Assembly (NCBI GenBank): GCA_002021875.1
Contig: CP018627.1
Span: 372,001 to 436,000, forward strand
Length of the DNA stretch: 64,000 bases
Direction: 5' to 3'
Source: Streptomyces hygroscopicus
Lineage (GTDB): Bacteria > Actinomycetota > Actinomycetes > Streptomycetales > Streptomycetaceae
Positions 44,025 to 51,779 of this stretch are shown here, in pieces. Numbering within the stretch: position 1 is the stretch's first letter; each line of letters begins with the position of its first letter. Under the pieces are notes generated by a model, which saw only the letters and a program-made list of their open reading frames with translations, ran no database searches and had not been told where the DNA came from. Both the position numbers and the translations under genes were made by a program.

Positions 44025-44568
44025 GGCTCCCCCGCTCCGCACCGCCGGTGGCGGGCAGCCGTTTGGCGAAGCAGACGCTGTACGGGTCGCGGGAGTAGGG
44101 CGGATAGGGCGGGATGCGGTACCAGCCCTCGCGTGCGTAGAGGGCGGCGGCCTCAGGCTGCCGGACGCCCGTCTGCAACAGCAGCTCCACGACGCCCCGT
44201 TCGGCCGCGGACGCCTCGACGGCCGTCAGCGCCGCCGTGGCCAGCCCGCGGCCGCGGTGGTCGGCACGGACGAAGACGCGCTTGATCTCCCACCGGTCGC
44301 CGGGCAGCGCGTGCAGTGAGGCCGTCGCCACGGGCTCACCGGGTCCGGTGAAGGCGATCCAGGTGACGGCTATCTCGGCGGCGGCGGGCGGGGGCGGCAG
44401 ATGCGGACGCGGCCCGTAGGCGGCATAGCGGGGCTTGATCTCCGCGTCCATCAGAGCCCGGAGCTCGGCGGCGGCGGGATGGTCCCAGCCCAGGGCCGCC
44501 CAGCGGACGAGTCCGTCCGGCGCGAGCGCGGGGGTGGGTGCGGTGGCGGGGGTGGGCGGATGGGTCAT
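44017..44568 (-). CDS. GNAT N-acetyltransferase (2)
   Basis: 183 residues. After a proline/threonine/alanine-rich start, the acetyl-CoA-binding loop reads EIKRVFVRADHRGRGLATAALTAVEASAAERGVVELLLQTGVRQPEAAALYAREGWYRIPPY near 110-170, with the R-G-R-G-L motif. Starts and ends overlap its neighbours. A second acetyltransferase in the same operon as the one at 38401, flanking the ABC importer, strengthens the idea of an N-acetylation step. Confidence 0.83.
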   Translation of the reverse strand: MTHPPTPATAPTPALAPDGLVRWAALGWDHPAAAELRALMDAEIKPRYAAYGPRPHLPPPPAAAEIAVTWIAFTGPGEPVATASLHALPGDRWEIKRVFVRADHRGRGLATAALTAVEASAAERGVVELLLQTGVRQPEAAALYAREGWYRIPPYPPYSRDPYSVCFAKRLPATGGAERGSHA

Positions 44569-45740
44569 CGGGCCGTCTCCGGGCGCAGTGCCTCGGCCAG
44601 CCGGCCGACCGCCGTGGCCACGTCGGCCTCGGGCACCGCGCCGATGCCGAGGCGGATGTGGACCGGGGAGCCGGTTCCGCCGGGCGGGGAGAAGTGGCTG
44701 CCGACGCCGAAGTCGGTGCCGAGCGCGTGGGCGCGGGTGCGCGCCGTGTGCAGATCCGGATCGTCGTCCAGCACCTTCGCCCACAGGAACAGCCCGCCCT
44801 CCGGCAGGGCGGCCTCGATGCGCCCCGGGAGAGCGGTGTGCAGCGCCGCGTGGAGGGCTCGGGCCCTGCGCCCGTACAGCGCCCGGGCGTCGGCGGTGAC
44901 GCGGTCGAACAGGCCGGGCGTGGTCAGCAGCCGGGCGGCGATGGCCTGCGTGAAGGTCGAGGAGTGCTGGTCCTGGTTGGCGCGCAGCCGCGTCACCGCC
45001 GGCAGCAGCCGGCGCGGACCCACGATCCAGCCGAGGCGCAGGCCGGGGCCGAGGGTCTTGGAGAAGCTGTTGACGCGGACGACCGCGTCGCTTTCCGCAC
45101 TCGGCTGCGGTACCTGCTCGCCGGAGAACCGCAGCTCGCGGTAGGGGCTGTCGGCGACGATCGTGAAGCCGTAGGTCTCGGCGAGTTCGACCAGCCGTGT
45201 CCGGGCGGGGGCGGGCAGGGTCGCACCGGTGGGGTTGTGGAAGTCGGGCACCGTGTAGAGGACCTTGGGGCGGGCGCCGCCTTCGAGCGCCCGTGCGAGG
45301 GCGTCGATGTCGAGGCCGTCCGGTCCGGTGGGGACGGGCAGATACCCGACGTGGGACCGGCCGAGGACGCGCAGCGCGAGGGGGTAGACCGGGTCCTCGA
45401 CGGCGACCAGGTCGCCGGGGTCGAGCAGCGCGTCGAAGACGAGGGAGAGCGAGTGCAGGGCCCCGTTGGTGACGAGCACCCGCTCCGCGGCGACCTCTTC
45501 GTGGCGGCCGATCCACTCGCGCAGCTCCGGTGTCCCCTCCACACCGGAGTACTGGAGCGCATCGGCCGCCGCGGGGCCGCCGAGCACGTCGGCGGCGGCC
45601 TCGGACAGTTCCTTGACCGGCAGCGCCTCGGCGGCGGGGGTGCCGCTGGTGAGCGGGAGAAAGCCGGGGACTCCGGTCGGGGGCGGGTCGCCGAAGCCGC
45701 CCAGGGCGGTGGTGTCGGCACCGCGGCGGGAGAGGGCCAT
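44565..45740 (-). CDS. Class I/II PLP-dependent aminotransferase
   Basis: 391 residues. The PLP lysine is K228 in NSFSKTLGPGLRLGW; other conserved parts are the cofactor loop TNGALHSLSL (91-100), PDFHNPTG (165-172) and IVADSPYRELRF (194-205). The C-terminal arginine region is GSPVHIRLGIGAVPEADV. The layout is that of the 2-aminoadipate/MocR-like aminotransferases without the DNA-binding domain. GGAG precedes the ATG by about 12 bases. With the FAD oxidase it could process a cysteine-derived skeleton into a keto acid. Confidence 0.85.
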   Translation of the reverse strand: MALSRRGADTTALGGFGDPPPTGVPGFLPLTSGTPAAEALPVKELSEAAADVLGGPAAADALQYSGVEGTPELREWIGRHEEVAAERVLVTNGALHSLSLVFDALLDPGDLVAVEDPVYPLALRVLGRSHVGYLPVPTGPDGLDIDALARALEGGARPKVLYTVPDFHNPTGATLPAPARTRLVELAETYGFTIVADSPYRELRFSGEQVPQPSAESDAVVRVNSFSKTLGPGLRLGWIVGPRRLLPAVTRLRANQDQHSSTFTQAIAARLLTTPGLFDRVTADARALYGRRARALHAALHTALPGRIEAALPEGGLFLWAKVLDDDPDLHTARTRAHALGTDFGVGSHFSPPGGTGSPVHIRLGIGAVPEADVATAVGRLAEALRPETAR

Positions 45741-45817
45741 GAGGTGTGTCTCCAGAGAACGGATGGGTGTGTCGGTATGTGGCCGGAGCGCCTGTCGGCG
45801 GGTTCGGCGGGCGGCTT

Positions 45818-47194
45818 TCAGAGGGCCTTGCCGGGGTTGAGGATGCCGAGCGGGTCGAAGACGGCCTTGATGCCGCGCTGGAGGGCGAGTCCGGCCGGGC
45901 CGAGTTCGTCCTCCAGCCAACGCCGCTTGGTGACACCCACCCCGTGCTCGCCGGTGATGGTGCCGCCGAGGGCGAGCGCCGCGCGCACCAACTCATCTGC
46001 GGCGGCGTCCAGTTCGGGTGGCGCGGGGACCGTGGCGGCGACTGACTCGGGCACCGGCCGGGAGAGCACGGGGTGCAGATTGCCGTCGGCCGCGTGTGCG
46101 ACGGACGCGAAGTCCAGCCCGTGCCGTCGCCCGATCCGCTCTCCCTCCTCGTACATCCGCGCCACCTTCGACTTGGGTACGGCGACGTCCTCGCCGACGG
46201 TCCACAGCGGGCGGGTGCGGCCGCGTCCGGAACGGCGCAGCTCCCACAGCCGTTCGGCCTCCGCCTCATCGGAGAGCCGGCGCGCGTCCCCGCCGGTGTG
46301 GCGCAGCGCCGTGACGATGTCCTCGGCCTCGGCCACGGCGGCGTGTCCGTCGGTCTGCACCAGCAGCAGGACATGGCCGCCGTCGGTGAGCCGGGAGCCG
46401 CTGTTCTCGTCGATGTTGCGGAGGCTGGGGTGGTCGATCAGTTCGGCGACCGCCGGGACGACGCCGGTGCGCGAGATCTGCCGTACGCCGTCCAGTGCCG
46501 CCCGCACGGAGGGGTAGTACGCGCTGACCGTGGCGGTGGCCACCGGGAGCGGACGCAGCCGCACGGTGGCGCCGACGATCACTCCGAGGGTGCCCTCGGA
46601 ACCGACGAACAGGGCGGTCAGGTCCAGGCCGGTGACCCCTTTGACGCTGCGGTGGCCGGTGCGCAGTGCGGTTCCGTCGGCGAGCACGACATCGAGCGCC
46701 AGCACGGAGTCACGGGTGACGCCGTACTTGGCCGAGCGCAGCCCGCCCGCGTTGGTGGCGATGTTCCCGCCGATGGTGGAGATGGCGTGGCTGGCCGGGT
46801 CGGGCGCGTAGTACAGGCCGTGACCGGCGAGCGCGGTGTTGAGATCGGCGTTGATCACCCCGGGCTGGACGACGGCCACCTCGTCCTCGGGCGAGATCTC
46901 TACAATGCGGTTCAGCCGTTCGGTGCTGAGCACCAGGCAGCCGCCGACGGCGGTCGCGCCACCGGAAAGGCCGGTGCCCGCGCCGCGGGTCACCACGGGG
47001 ACGCGATGCCGGTGGGCGAGTCTCAGCACGGTGGCGACCTCGGCCGCGTCGCCGGGGAGTACGACGGCGAGCGCCCGGGCCCCGGCCGCTCCGGAGCGGT
47101 CGTCGAGGTACGGCAGGACGTCCGCTCCCTCGAGCAGTGGTGCGGAGGTCTCGGCGAGGGCTTGGCGCAGCTCCCGCGGGAACGTGTCGTTCAC
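45818..47194 (-). CDS. FAD-linked 2-hydroxyacid oxidase/dehydrogenase (GlcD-like)
   Basis: 458 residues of the VAO flavoprotein family. The FAD-binding half has VVTRGAGTGLSGGATAVGGCLVLSTERLNRI near 67-97 and the ISTIGGNIATNAGGLRSAKYGVTRD loop near 138-162. The C-terminal half ends with the metal/substrate histidines of VAHAADGNLHPVLS and ITGEHGVGVTKRRWL. Such enzymes oxidise glycolate, D-lactate or D-2-hydroxyglutarate. The GTG at 47194 is the first gene of the long minus-strand operon running to the MFS exporter. It might handle a hydroxyacid left after sulfur removal. Confidence 0.86.
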   Translation of the reverse strand: MNDTFPRELRQALAETSAPLLEGADVLPYLDDRSGAAGARALAVVLPGDAAEVATVLRLAHRHRVPVVTRGAGTGLSGGATAVGGCLVLSTERLNRIVEISPEDEVAVVQPGVINADLNTALAGHGLYYAPDPASHAISTIGGNIATNAGGLRSAKYGVTRDSVLALDVVLADGTALRTGHRSVKGVTGLDLTALFVGSEGTLGVIVGATVRLRPLPVATATVSAYYPSVRAALDGVRQISRTGVVPAVAELIDHPSLRNIDENSGSRLTDGGHVLLLVQTDGHAAVAEAEDIVTALRHTGGDARRLSDEAEAERLWELRRSGRGRTRPLWTVGEDVAVPKSKVARMYEEGERIGRRHGLDFASVAHAADGNLHPVLSRPVPESVAATVPAPPELDAAADELVRAALALGGTITGEHGVGVTKRRWLEDELGPAGLALQRGIKAVFDPLGILNPGKAL

Positions 47195-47521
47195 GGTGGT
47201 TTCCTCATGGCGGGCGTGGGCTCTTCGACGCCGACGCAGGCAAGTTGACGACCCGTCATGCGCTACGGCGCACGGAACTACGGCCCCGTACGGGCAGACG
47301 GATCACACGCGAGAAACAGATGGGAGAAGGCGCCCCTGCGGGCAGCCGTCAATGCCTCAACAACACTGCGCGCTCACCACTCGACCGAAGTCGATGTGGT
47401 GGCGGTGCACCAGAAGCGTGGAGGCCATGGGCGCCACTCAACACCGGCATTCGTGTACTGGTCAAGTAGCGACCAGCGTGCGGAACGGTGGACGGCCGCC
47501 GGGCGCACCGCGCATCTCACC

Positions 47522-47623
47522 ATGCGGTCCGCTGTTGACCTCGGCAGACAGCGGTGTGAGCATCCCATCCCATGTCGCGGACCCTCTTCTGCACGCGCCG
47601 CCGCACGGTCGATCACATGGTGA
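47522..47623 (+). CDS. Possible third leader peptide, upstream of the MetN-like operon
   Basis: From ATG 47522 the frame reads MRSAVDLGRQRCEHPIPC, and with the two codons before it LTMRSAVDLGRQRC. This fits the (L/F)-(T/Y)-x-R-x-x-(V/I)-D-L-x-R...C pattern of the leader peptides at 36680 and 58344. It differs in having about 20 residues after the cysteine, and no ribosome site is evident. The stop codon falls inside the GGTGATCACC palindrome. Weak evidence, offered because of its position. Confidence 0.28.
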   Translation: MRSAVDLGRQRCEHPIPCRGPSSARAAARSITW

Positions 47624-47628
47624 TCACC
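47606..47628 (+). repeat. Hairpin with GGTGATCACC palindrome
   Basis: GATCAC (47611-47616) pairs with GTGATC (47620-47625) over ATG; the stem extends to GGT/ACC around one unpaired C. The palindrome GGTGATCACC (47619-47628) also occurs at 36629-36638 in front of the LLM operon, which suggests a shared control element, though ten-base matches can be chance. Confidence 0.4.
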
Positions 47629-47735
47629 AGTGCCGCCTGTTTCTCCCACTGACTCATTCCCGCTCGGGGCCGGCCCGTCTCCTTCCTTCGGCGCGCCCGC
47701 CCGCACCCTCCCCAGAGCGTCGAGGAGTACACACG

Positions 47736-48803
47736 GTGATCCGTGTAGAGAAACTGCACAAGACCTTCGGTACCGGTACCCGTGCGCGGCCGGTACTCCA
47801 TGACGTCGGCCTGAACATCGCGCAGGGCACCATCGGCGCCGTCGTCGGCCCCAGCGGCGCGGGGAAGAGCACCCTGGCCCGCTGCGTCAATCTGCTCGAA
47901 CGCCCCACATCCGGGCGGGTCCTGGTGGCCGGAACCGATGTGACGGACCTCCCGGAACGTGAGCTCCGCCATGCGCGGCGGGCCATCGGAACGGTTTTCC
48001 AGTCGGCCAATCTGCTGCGCCGGCGTACGGCGGCGGAGAACGTCGCGATGCCACTGAGGTATCTCGGCGTGACCGCGCGGGAGGAGAAGCTCCGCGTCGC
48101 CGAACTGCTGGAGCGGGTCGGTCTCACGGACCGGGCCGACTACTACCCGGCCCAGCTCTCCGGTGGCCAGCGCCAACGCGTGGGCATCGCACGGGCGTTG
48201 GCGTTGCGACCCAAGGTGCTGCTGTCCGACGAGGCCACCTCCGGTCTCGACCCCGCCGCCACCCGGTCCGTCCTCGCCCTGCTGCGCGAGCTGCGCACCG
48301 ACCTGGATCTGGCCATCCTCCTGATCACCCATGAGATGGAGGTGGTCCGCGAAGTGGCGGACACCGCCGCCCTGCTGCGCGAGGGGCGCGTCGTCGAGTC
48401 GGGGCCCGTCCACCAGCTGGTGGCCGACCCGCACTCCGCGCTCGGCAACGCGCTGCTTCCCGACCGGCCGGTCTCCTCGGGCCGGCCGGGGCTCGGCACA
48501 TGGCGGCTCACCTATCAGGGGCACGCGGTGCCCACGGACTGGCTGACGCGGCTCGGTGCGGACCACGGGCTGGACGTCCATCTGCTGTCCGCGACGGTGG
48601 AGGAGATCGCCCGGCGGACCGCGGGCCGTGCGACCGTCGCGGTCAGCCACGACCGGGCGGACGAGCTGACCTCCGCCCTGGACGGCTGGGGCATCCACGC
48701 CGAACCACTGCCCTGGGACCACGGCACCCCGGCCGAAGAACCGGCATCCTCCGAATCGGCGTCCGAGGCGGTCGCGGAGACGGCCGAGGAGGCGGTCGTA
48801 TGA
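47736..48803 (+). CDS. MetN-like ABC ATPase with C-terminal NIL-type domain
   Basis: 355 residues. Walker A GPSGAGKST at 38-46, signature LSGGQRQRVGIARAL near 145 and Walker B LLSDEATSGLDP near 166. A ligand-sensing NIL-like domain follows at about 255-330 (RLTYQGHAVPTDWLTRLGADHGLDVHLLSATVEEIA). This order is specific to the MetN methionine importer family, where the domain shuts the transporter when substrate accumulates inside. The tail is rich in Glu/Ala/Ser. The GTG start follows GAGGAG. First of a seven-gene plus-strand operon. Confidence 0.86.
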   Translation: MIRVEKLHKTFGTGTRARPVLHDVGLNIAQGTIGAVVGPSGAGKSTLARCVNLLERPTSGRVLVAGTDVTDLPERELRHARRAIGTVFQSANLLRRRTAAENVAMPLRYLGVTAREEKLRVAELLERVGLTDRADYYPAQLSGGQRQRVGIARALALRPKVLLSDEATSGLDPAATRSVLALLRELRTDLDLAILLITHEMEVVREVADTAALLREGRVVESGPVHQLVADPHSALGNALLPDRPVSSGRPGLGTWRLTYQGHAVPTDWLTRLGADHGLDVHLLSATVEEIARRTAGRATVAVSHDRADELTSALDGWGIHAEPLPWDHGTPAEEPASSESASEAVAETAEEAVV

Positions 48804-49459
48804 GCACCGATCTCGACAAACTCTGGCCGCTGCTCTTCCCCGCGATCGGGCAGACCCTGCAGATGGTCGCGGCGGTCATGCTCATCGTCGTCGCCGTGGG
48901 CACTCCGGTGGGCGTGGTGCTCCACAACTCCTCGCCCGGCGCGCTCTTTGCGCACCGGGCCCTGCGGGCCACGCTCAGCTGGGTGGTCAACCTGGGCCGT
49001 TCGCTGCCGTTCCTGATCCTGATGGCCGCGATCATTCCGTTCACCCGCTACGTGGCGGGCACGACCATCGGGGTGTCCGCCGCGATCGTGCCCATGTCGC
49101 TCGCGGGCATCCCCTACTTCGCACGGCTGGTGGAAACGGCTCTGCGGGAAGTGCCCCGCGAGGCCACCGAAGCGGGGCGCGCCGCGGGCGGCTCACGCCT
49201 TCAGGTGATCGTGTCCGTGCAACTGGCGGAGGCGCTGCCCGCGCTCGCGGGGAGCCTGACCATCGCGATCGTCGGCATGCTGGAATTCTCCGCCATCGCC
49301 GGGACCATCGGGGCCGGTGGCATCGGCTACCTGGCCATCAGCTACGGCTACGAGCGCTTCGACACGACGGTCATGACCGCCACGATCGTCACGCTCGTCG
49401 TCATGGTGCAGGTGATCCAGTTCACCGGCGACCGCGTCGTGCGCCATCTGGCCCACTGA
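48800..49459 (+). CDS. MetI-like ABC permease
   Basis: 219 residues with five predicted membrane helices. It carries the MetI hallmarks RSLPFLILMAAIIPFTRYVAGTTIG (about 66-90) and ARLVETALREVPREATEAGRAAGGSRLQVIVSVQLAEALPALAGSLT, the ATPase-contact loop, ending with GAGGIGYLAISYGYERFDTTVM. Overlaps the ATPase gene by ATGA. Confidence 0.88.
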   Translation: MSTDLDKLWPLLFPAIGQTLQMVAAVMLIVVAVGTPVGVVLHNSSPGALFAHRALRATLSWVVNLGRSLPFLILMAAIIPFTRYVAGTTIGVSAAIVPMSLAGIPYFARLVETALREVPREATEAGRAAGGSRLQVIVSVQLAEALPALAGSLTIAIVGMLEFSAIAGTIGAGGIGYLAISYGYERFDTTVMTATIVTLVVMVQVIQFTGDRVVRHLAH

Positions 49460-49512
49460 GGCCACTGAGGCCGCCACGCCCCTAAACCTCCTCATCCCAT
49501 CGAGGAACACCC

Positions 49513-50418
49513 ATGCCTTTCGTCCATGACCACGGCTTCGAGCTGAAGTCCAGACTGCCCCGCCGCCTCGCCGTCACGGCCGCGATCAGCGCCGTCGCCC
49601 TCGCCGTCAGCTCGCTGGCCGCCGCGCGGGTGGGCGGCGAGGACCACCCGCCCCTGGGAAAGACCCTGAAGGTCGGCTACAACCAGGGGAGCATTCCGCA
49701 GAGCGCCATCGTGAAGTACATCGCCGACAAGGTCGACCGGGACCACGGCATCACGGTCAAGCCGTACCCCGTCAACGACGCCAACCAGGTCAACGGCTCG
49801 ACCGCGGACGGCAAGCTCGCCGCGAACATCACCCAGCACGCCGAGTGGCTCAAGGTCATCGTGGCCAACGAGGGCTACCAGGCGAAGGCCGTCCAGCCTG
49901 TCTTCACCCAGGCGTTCGCCCTCTACTCGCAGAAGTACGGCAGCGTGCGGGAACTCCCGCACGGCGCGCGGATCACCCTGCCCAACGACCCGGCGAACCA
50001 GACCCAGGCGCTGCTGGTCCTCCAGAGGGTGGGGCTGATCAAACTGAAGAAGGAGGTGGACCCGCTCACCGCACAGCTGGGCGACATCGCCGAGAACCCG
50101 CACGACTTCCACTGGCACGAGGTGTCCCTGGACGCCATCGCCCGGTCCCTCCCGGATGTCGACGCCGCCATCAACTACGCCTACAAGTTCCGGGTCGCCA
50201 AGATCCCGATCAAGCGGCGCATCCTGCTGCCCCCGGCCGACGAACGCTTCGCCATCCAGCTCGTCGTCGGCAACGCCTACGCCGACGACCCCGCCATCAC
50301 ACGGCTCAAGGCCGCGTTCGCCGACCCCCGGGTGGCCCGGTTCATCAAGCACAACCTCGACGTGGAGACCCAGCCCGCCAAGATCCCCACCGACCAGCGT
50401 CAGCGAGCCGCCCCATGA
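49513..50418 (+). CDS. MetQ/NlpA-family binding protein lacking a lipobox cysteine
   Basis: 301 residues. The body is typical NlpA/MetQ: KTLKVGYNQGSIPQSAIVKYIADKVDRDHGITVKPYPVNDANQVNGSTADGKLAANITQHAEWLK, later PNDPANQTQALLVLQRVGLI. The N terminus is a hydrophobic segment at about 21-40 (AVTAAISAVALAVSSLAAA) after two arginines, but no cysteine follows, so the usual lipid anchor is absent. The protein may stay tethered by this helix or be released. It lies between the permease and two monooxygenases, implying an organosulfur ligand rather than methionine alone. Confidence 0.83.
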   Translation: MPFVHDHGFELKSRLPRRLAVTAAISAVALAVSSLAAARVGGEDHPPLGKTLKVGYNQGSIPQSAIVKYIADKVDRDHGITVKPYPVNDANQVNGSTADGKLAANITQHAEWLKVIVANEGYQAKAVQPVFTQAFALYSQKYGSVRELPHGARITLPNDPANQTQALLVLQRVGLIKLKKEVDPLTAQLGDIAENPHDFHWHEVSLDAIARSLPDVDAAINYAYKFRVAKIPIKRRILLPPADERFAIQLVVGNAYADDPAITRLKAAFADPRVARFIKHNLDVETQPAKIPTDQRQRAAP

Positions 50419-51779
50419 CCCTCTCGTCCGGCAGGCGACACCTGCACCTCAACGTCAACGTCTTCCAGTCCGGGATCTTCGCGGGTGCGTGGCGCGCCCC
50501 CGACGGCGACCCGCGCGCCGCCTTCTCCCTCGACCACTACATCACCACCGCCCGCATCGCCGAGGCCGCGAAACTCGACGCCGTCTTCCTCGCCGACACC
50601 CCCGTCCTCACCCCCGACATCGCCCACCGCCCCGAATATGCCCTGGAACCCACCGTGATCCTGGCCGGGATCGCGGCCCACACCAGCCGAATCGGCCTCA
50701 TCGCCACCGCCTCCACCAGCTACAACGAGCCCTACAACATCGCCCGCCGGTTCGCCGCGCTGGACCACCTCAGCCGGGGCCGTGCCGGGTTCAACGCGGT
50801 GACCACGGCCGGTCCCGCCGCCGCCCGCAACTTCGGTCTCGACCAGGCGCCCGCCCACCGCGACCGCTACCGGCGCGCCGCCGAGTTCGTCGGCGTCCTC
50901 GGCGCACTGTGGGACAGCTGGGACGACGACGCGCTCATCGGGGACCGCGCGCGCGGTGTGTTCGCCGACCCGGCCCGTATCCACGCCATCGACCACCGGG
51001 GCGAGTTCTTCCGCGTCCGGGGGCCGCTGAACACCCCGCGATCGCCGCAGGGCCGCCCCGTCCTCGTCCAGGCGGGCGGATCGCCCGACGGCATCGAGCT
51101 CGCCGCCGGGCACGCCGAGGCCGTCTTCAGCGCGGCCCAGACCCTCGACGAGGGCAAGACGTACTACCGGGCCGTCAAGTCCCGCGCCGCCGCGCTCGGC
51201 CGCGACCCCGACGGGATCGTGGTGCTGCCCGGCCTGTCGACGGTGGTCGCCGCCACCCGCGACGAGGCGCTGGAGCGGCTGAACAGCCTCCAGGACCTCA
51301 TCCCGCTCCGCTATGGCCTGGACCGGCTGGCCGCCCTCCTCGGCATCGACGCCGACGCCCTCGACCCGGACGCGGAGCTGCCGTGGGACCTCATCGGCCC
51401 CGCCGGGAACGTCCAGGGGCTGCAGACCTTCTTCACCGTCACCACCGGCCTCGCCCGGCGCGAGCGGCTGACCGCCCGGCAGTTGATCCGGCGGCTCGGC
51501 GGCGGACTCGGACACCGCGTCGTCGCGGGCGGCCCGGCCGATATCGCCGACACCATCGAGGAGTGGTTCATCTCAGGAGCGGCCGACGGCTTCAATCTGA
51601 TGCCCGACGTGCTCCCCAGCGGCCTCACGGCCTTCGCCGAACACGTCATCCCCGAGCTGCGCCGCCGGGGGCTGTTCCGGGACGAGTACGCGGGCGCCAC
51701 GCTGCGCGACCACTTCGGTCTGGCCCGGCCGCCGGTCGCCCGGCACACACCCGACACGGCGGAGGTTCTGGTCCGATGA
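50415..51779 (+). CDS. NtaA/SnaA/DszA-family flavin monooxygenase
   Basis: 454 residues: HLHLNVNVFQSGIFAGAWRAP at the start, LDAVFLADTPVLTPDIA, TASTSYNEPYNIARRFAALDHLSRGRAGFNAVTTAG (about 96-131), TPRSPQGRPVLVQAGGSPDGIELAAGHAEAVFS, and NLMPDVLPSGLTAFAEHVIPELRRRGLFRDEYAGATLRDHFGL at the end. The full-length class II LLM layout. It is coupled by ATGA to the MetQ-like gene and to the next monooxygenase. It probably cleaves a C-S bond of the compound imported by the MetNIQ-like system, using reduced FMN. Confidence 0.88.
   Translation: MTLSSGRRHLHLNVNVFQSGIFAGAWRAPDGDPRAAFSLDHYITTARIAEAAKLDAVFLADTPVLTPDIAHRPEYALEPTVILAGIAAHTSRIGLIATASTSYNEPYNIARRFAALDHLSRGRAGFNAVTTAGPAAARNFGLDQAPAHRDRYRRAAEFVGVLGALWDSWDDDALIGDRARGVFADPARIHAIDHRGEFFRVRGPLNTPRSPQGRPVLVQAGGSPDGIELAAGHAEAVFSAAQTLDEGKTYYRAVKSRAAALGRDPDGIVVLPGLSTVVAATRDEALERLNSLQDLIPLRYGLDRLAALLGIDADALDPDAELPWDLIGPAGNVQGLQTFFTVTTGLARRERLTARQLIRRLGGGLGHRVVAGGPADIADTIEEWFISGAADGFNLMPDVLPSGLTAFAEHVIPELRRRGLFRDEYAGATLRDHFGLARPPVARHTPDTAEVLVR

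Larger units (their letters stand above)
47195..47735. other. 541-base divergent regulatory region
   Basis: This gap separates the FAD-oxidase operon (minus) from the MetNIQ-like operon (plus). No confident protein gene was found. It contains a possible third leader peptide (47522-47623) and a hairpin/palindrome (47606-47628), both listed separately. No convincing -35/-10 pair with correct spacing was seen. Confidence 0.5.

Noticed and set aside
36926..47194. A biosynthetic gene cluster based on the exporter, acetyltransferases and aminotransferase
   Set aside because: No polyketide, peptide-synthetase, terpene or RiPP core gene is present; sulfur scavenging explains the set better.
47199..47264. 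A minus-strand 22-codon frame (MTGRQLACVGVEEPTPAMRKPP) ending on the FAD-oxidase start
   Set aside because: It contains one Cys but lacks the R-x-x-V-D-L-x-R pattern and any ribosome site; not convincing as a leader peptide.
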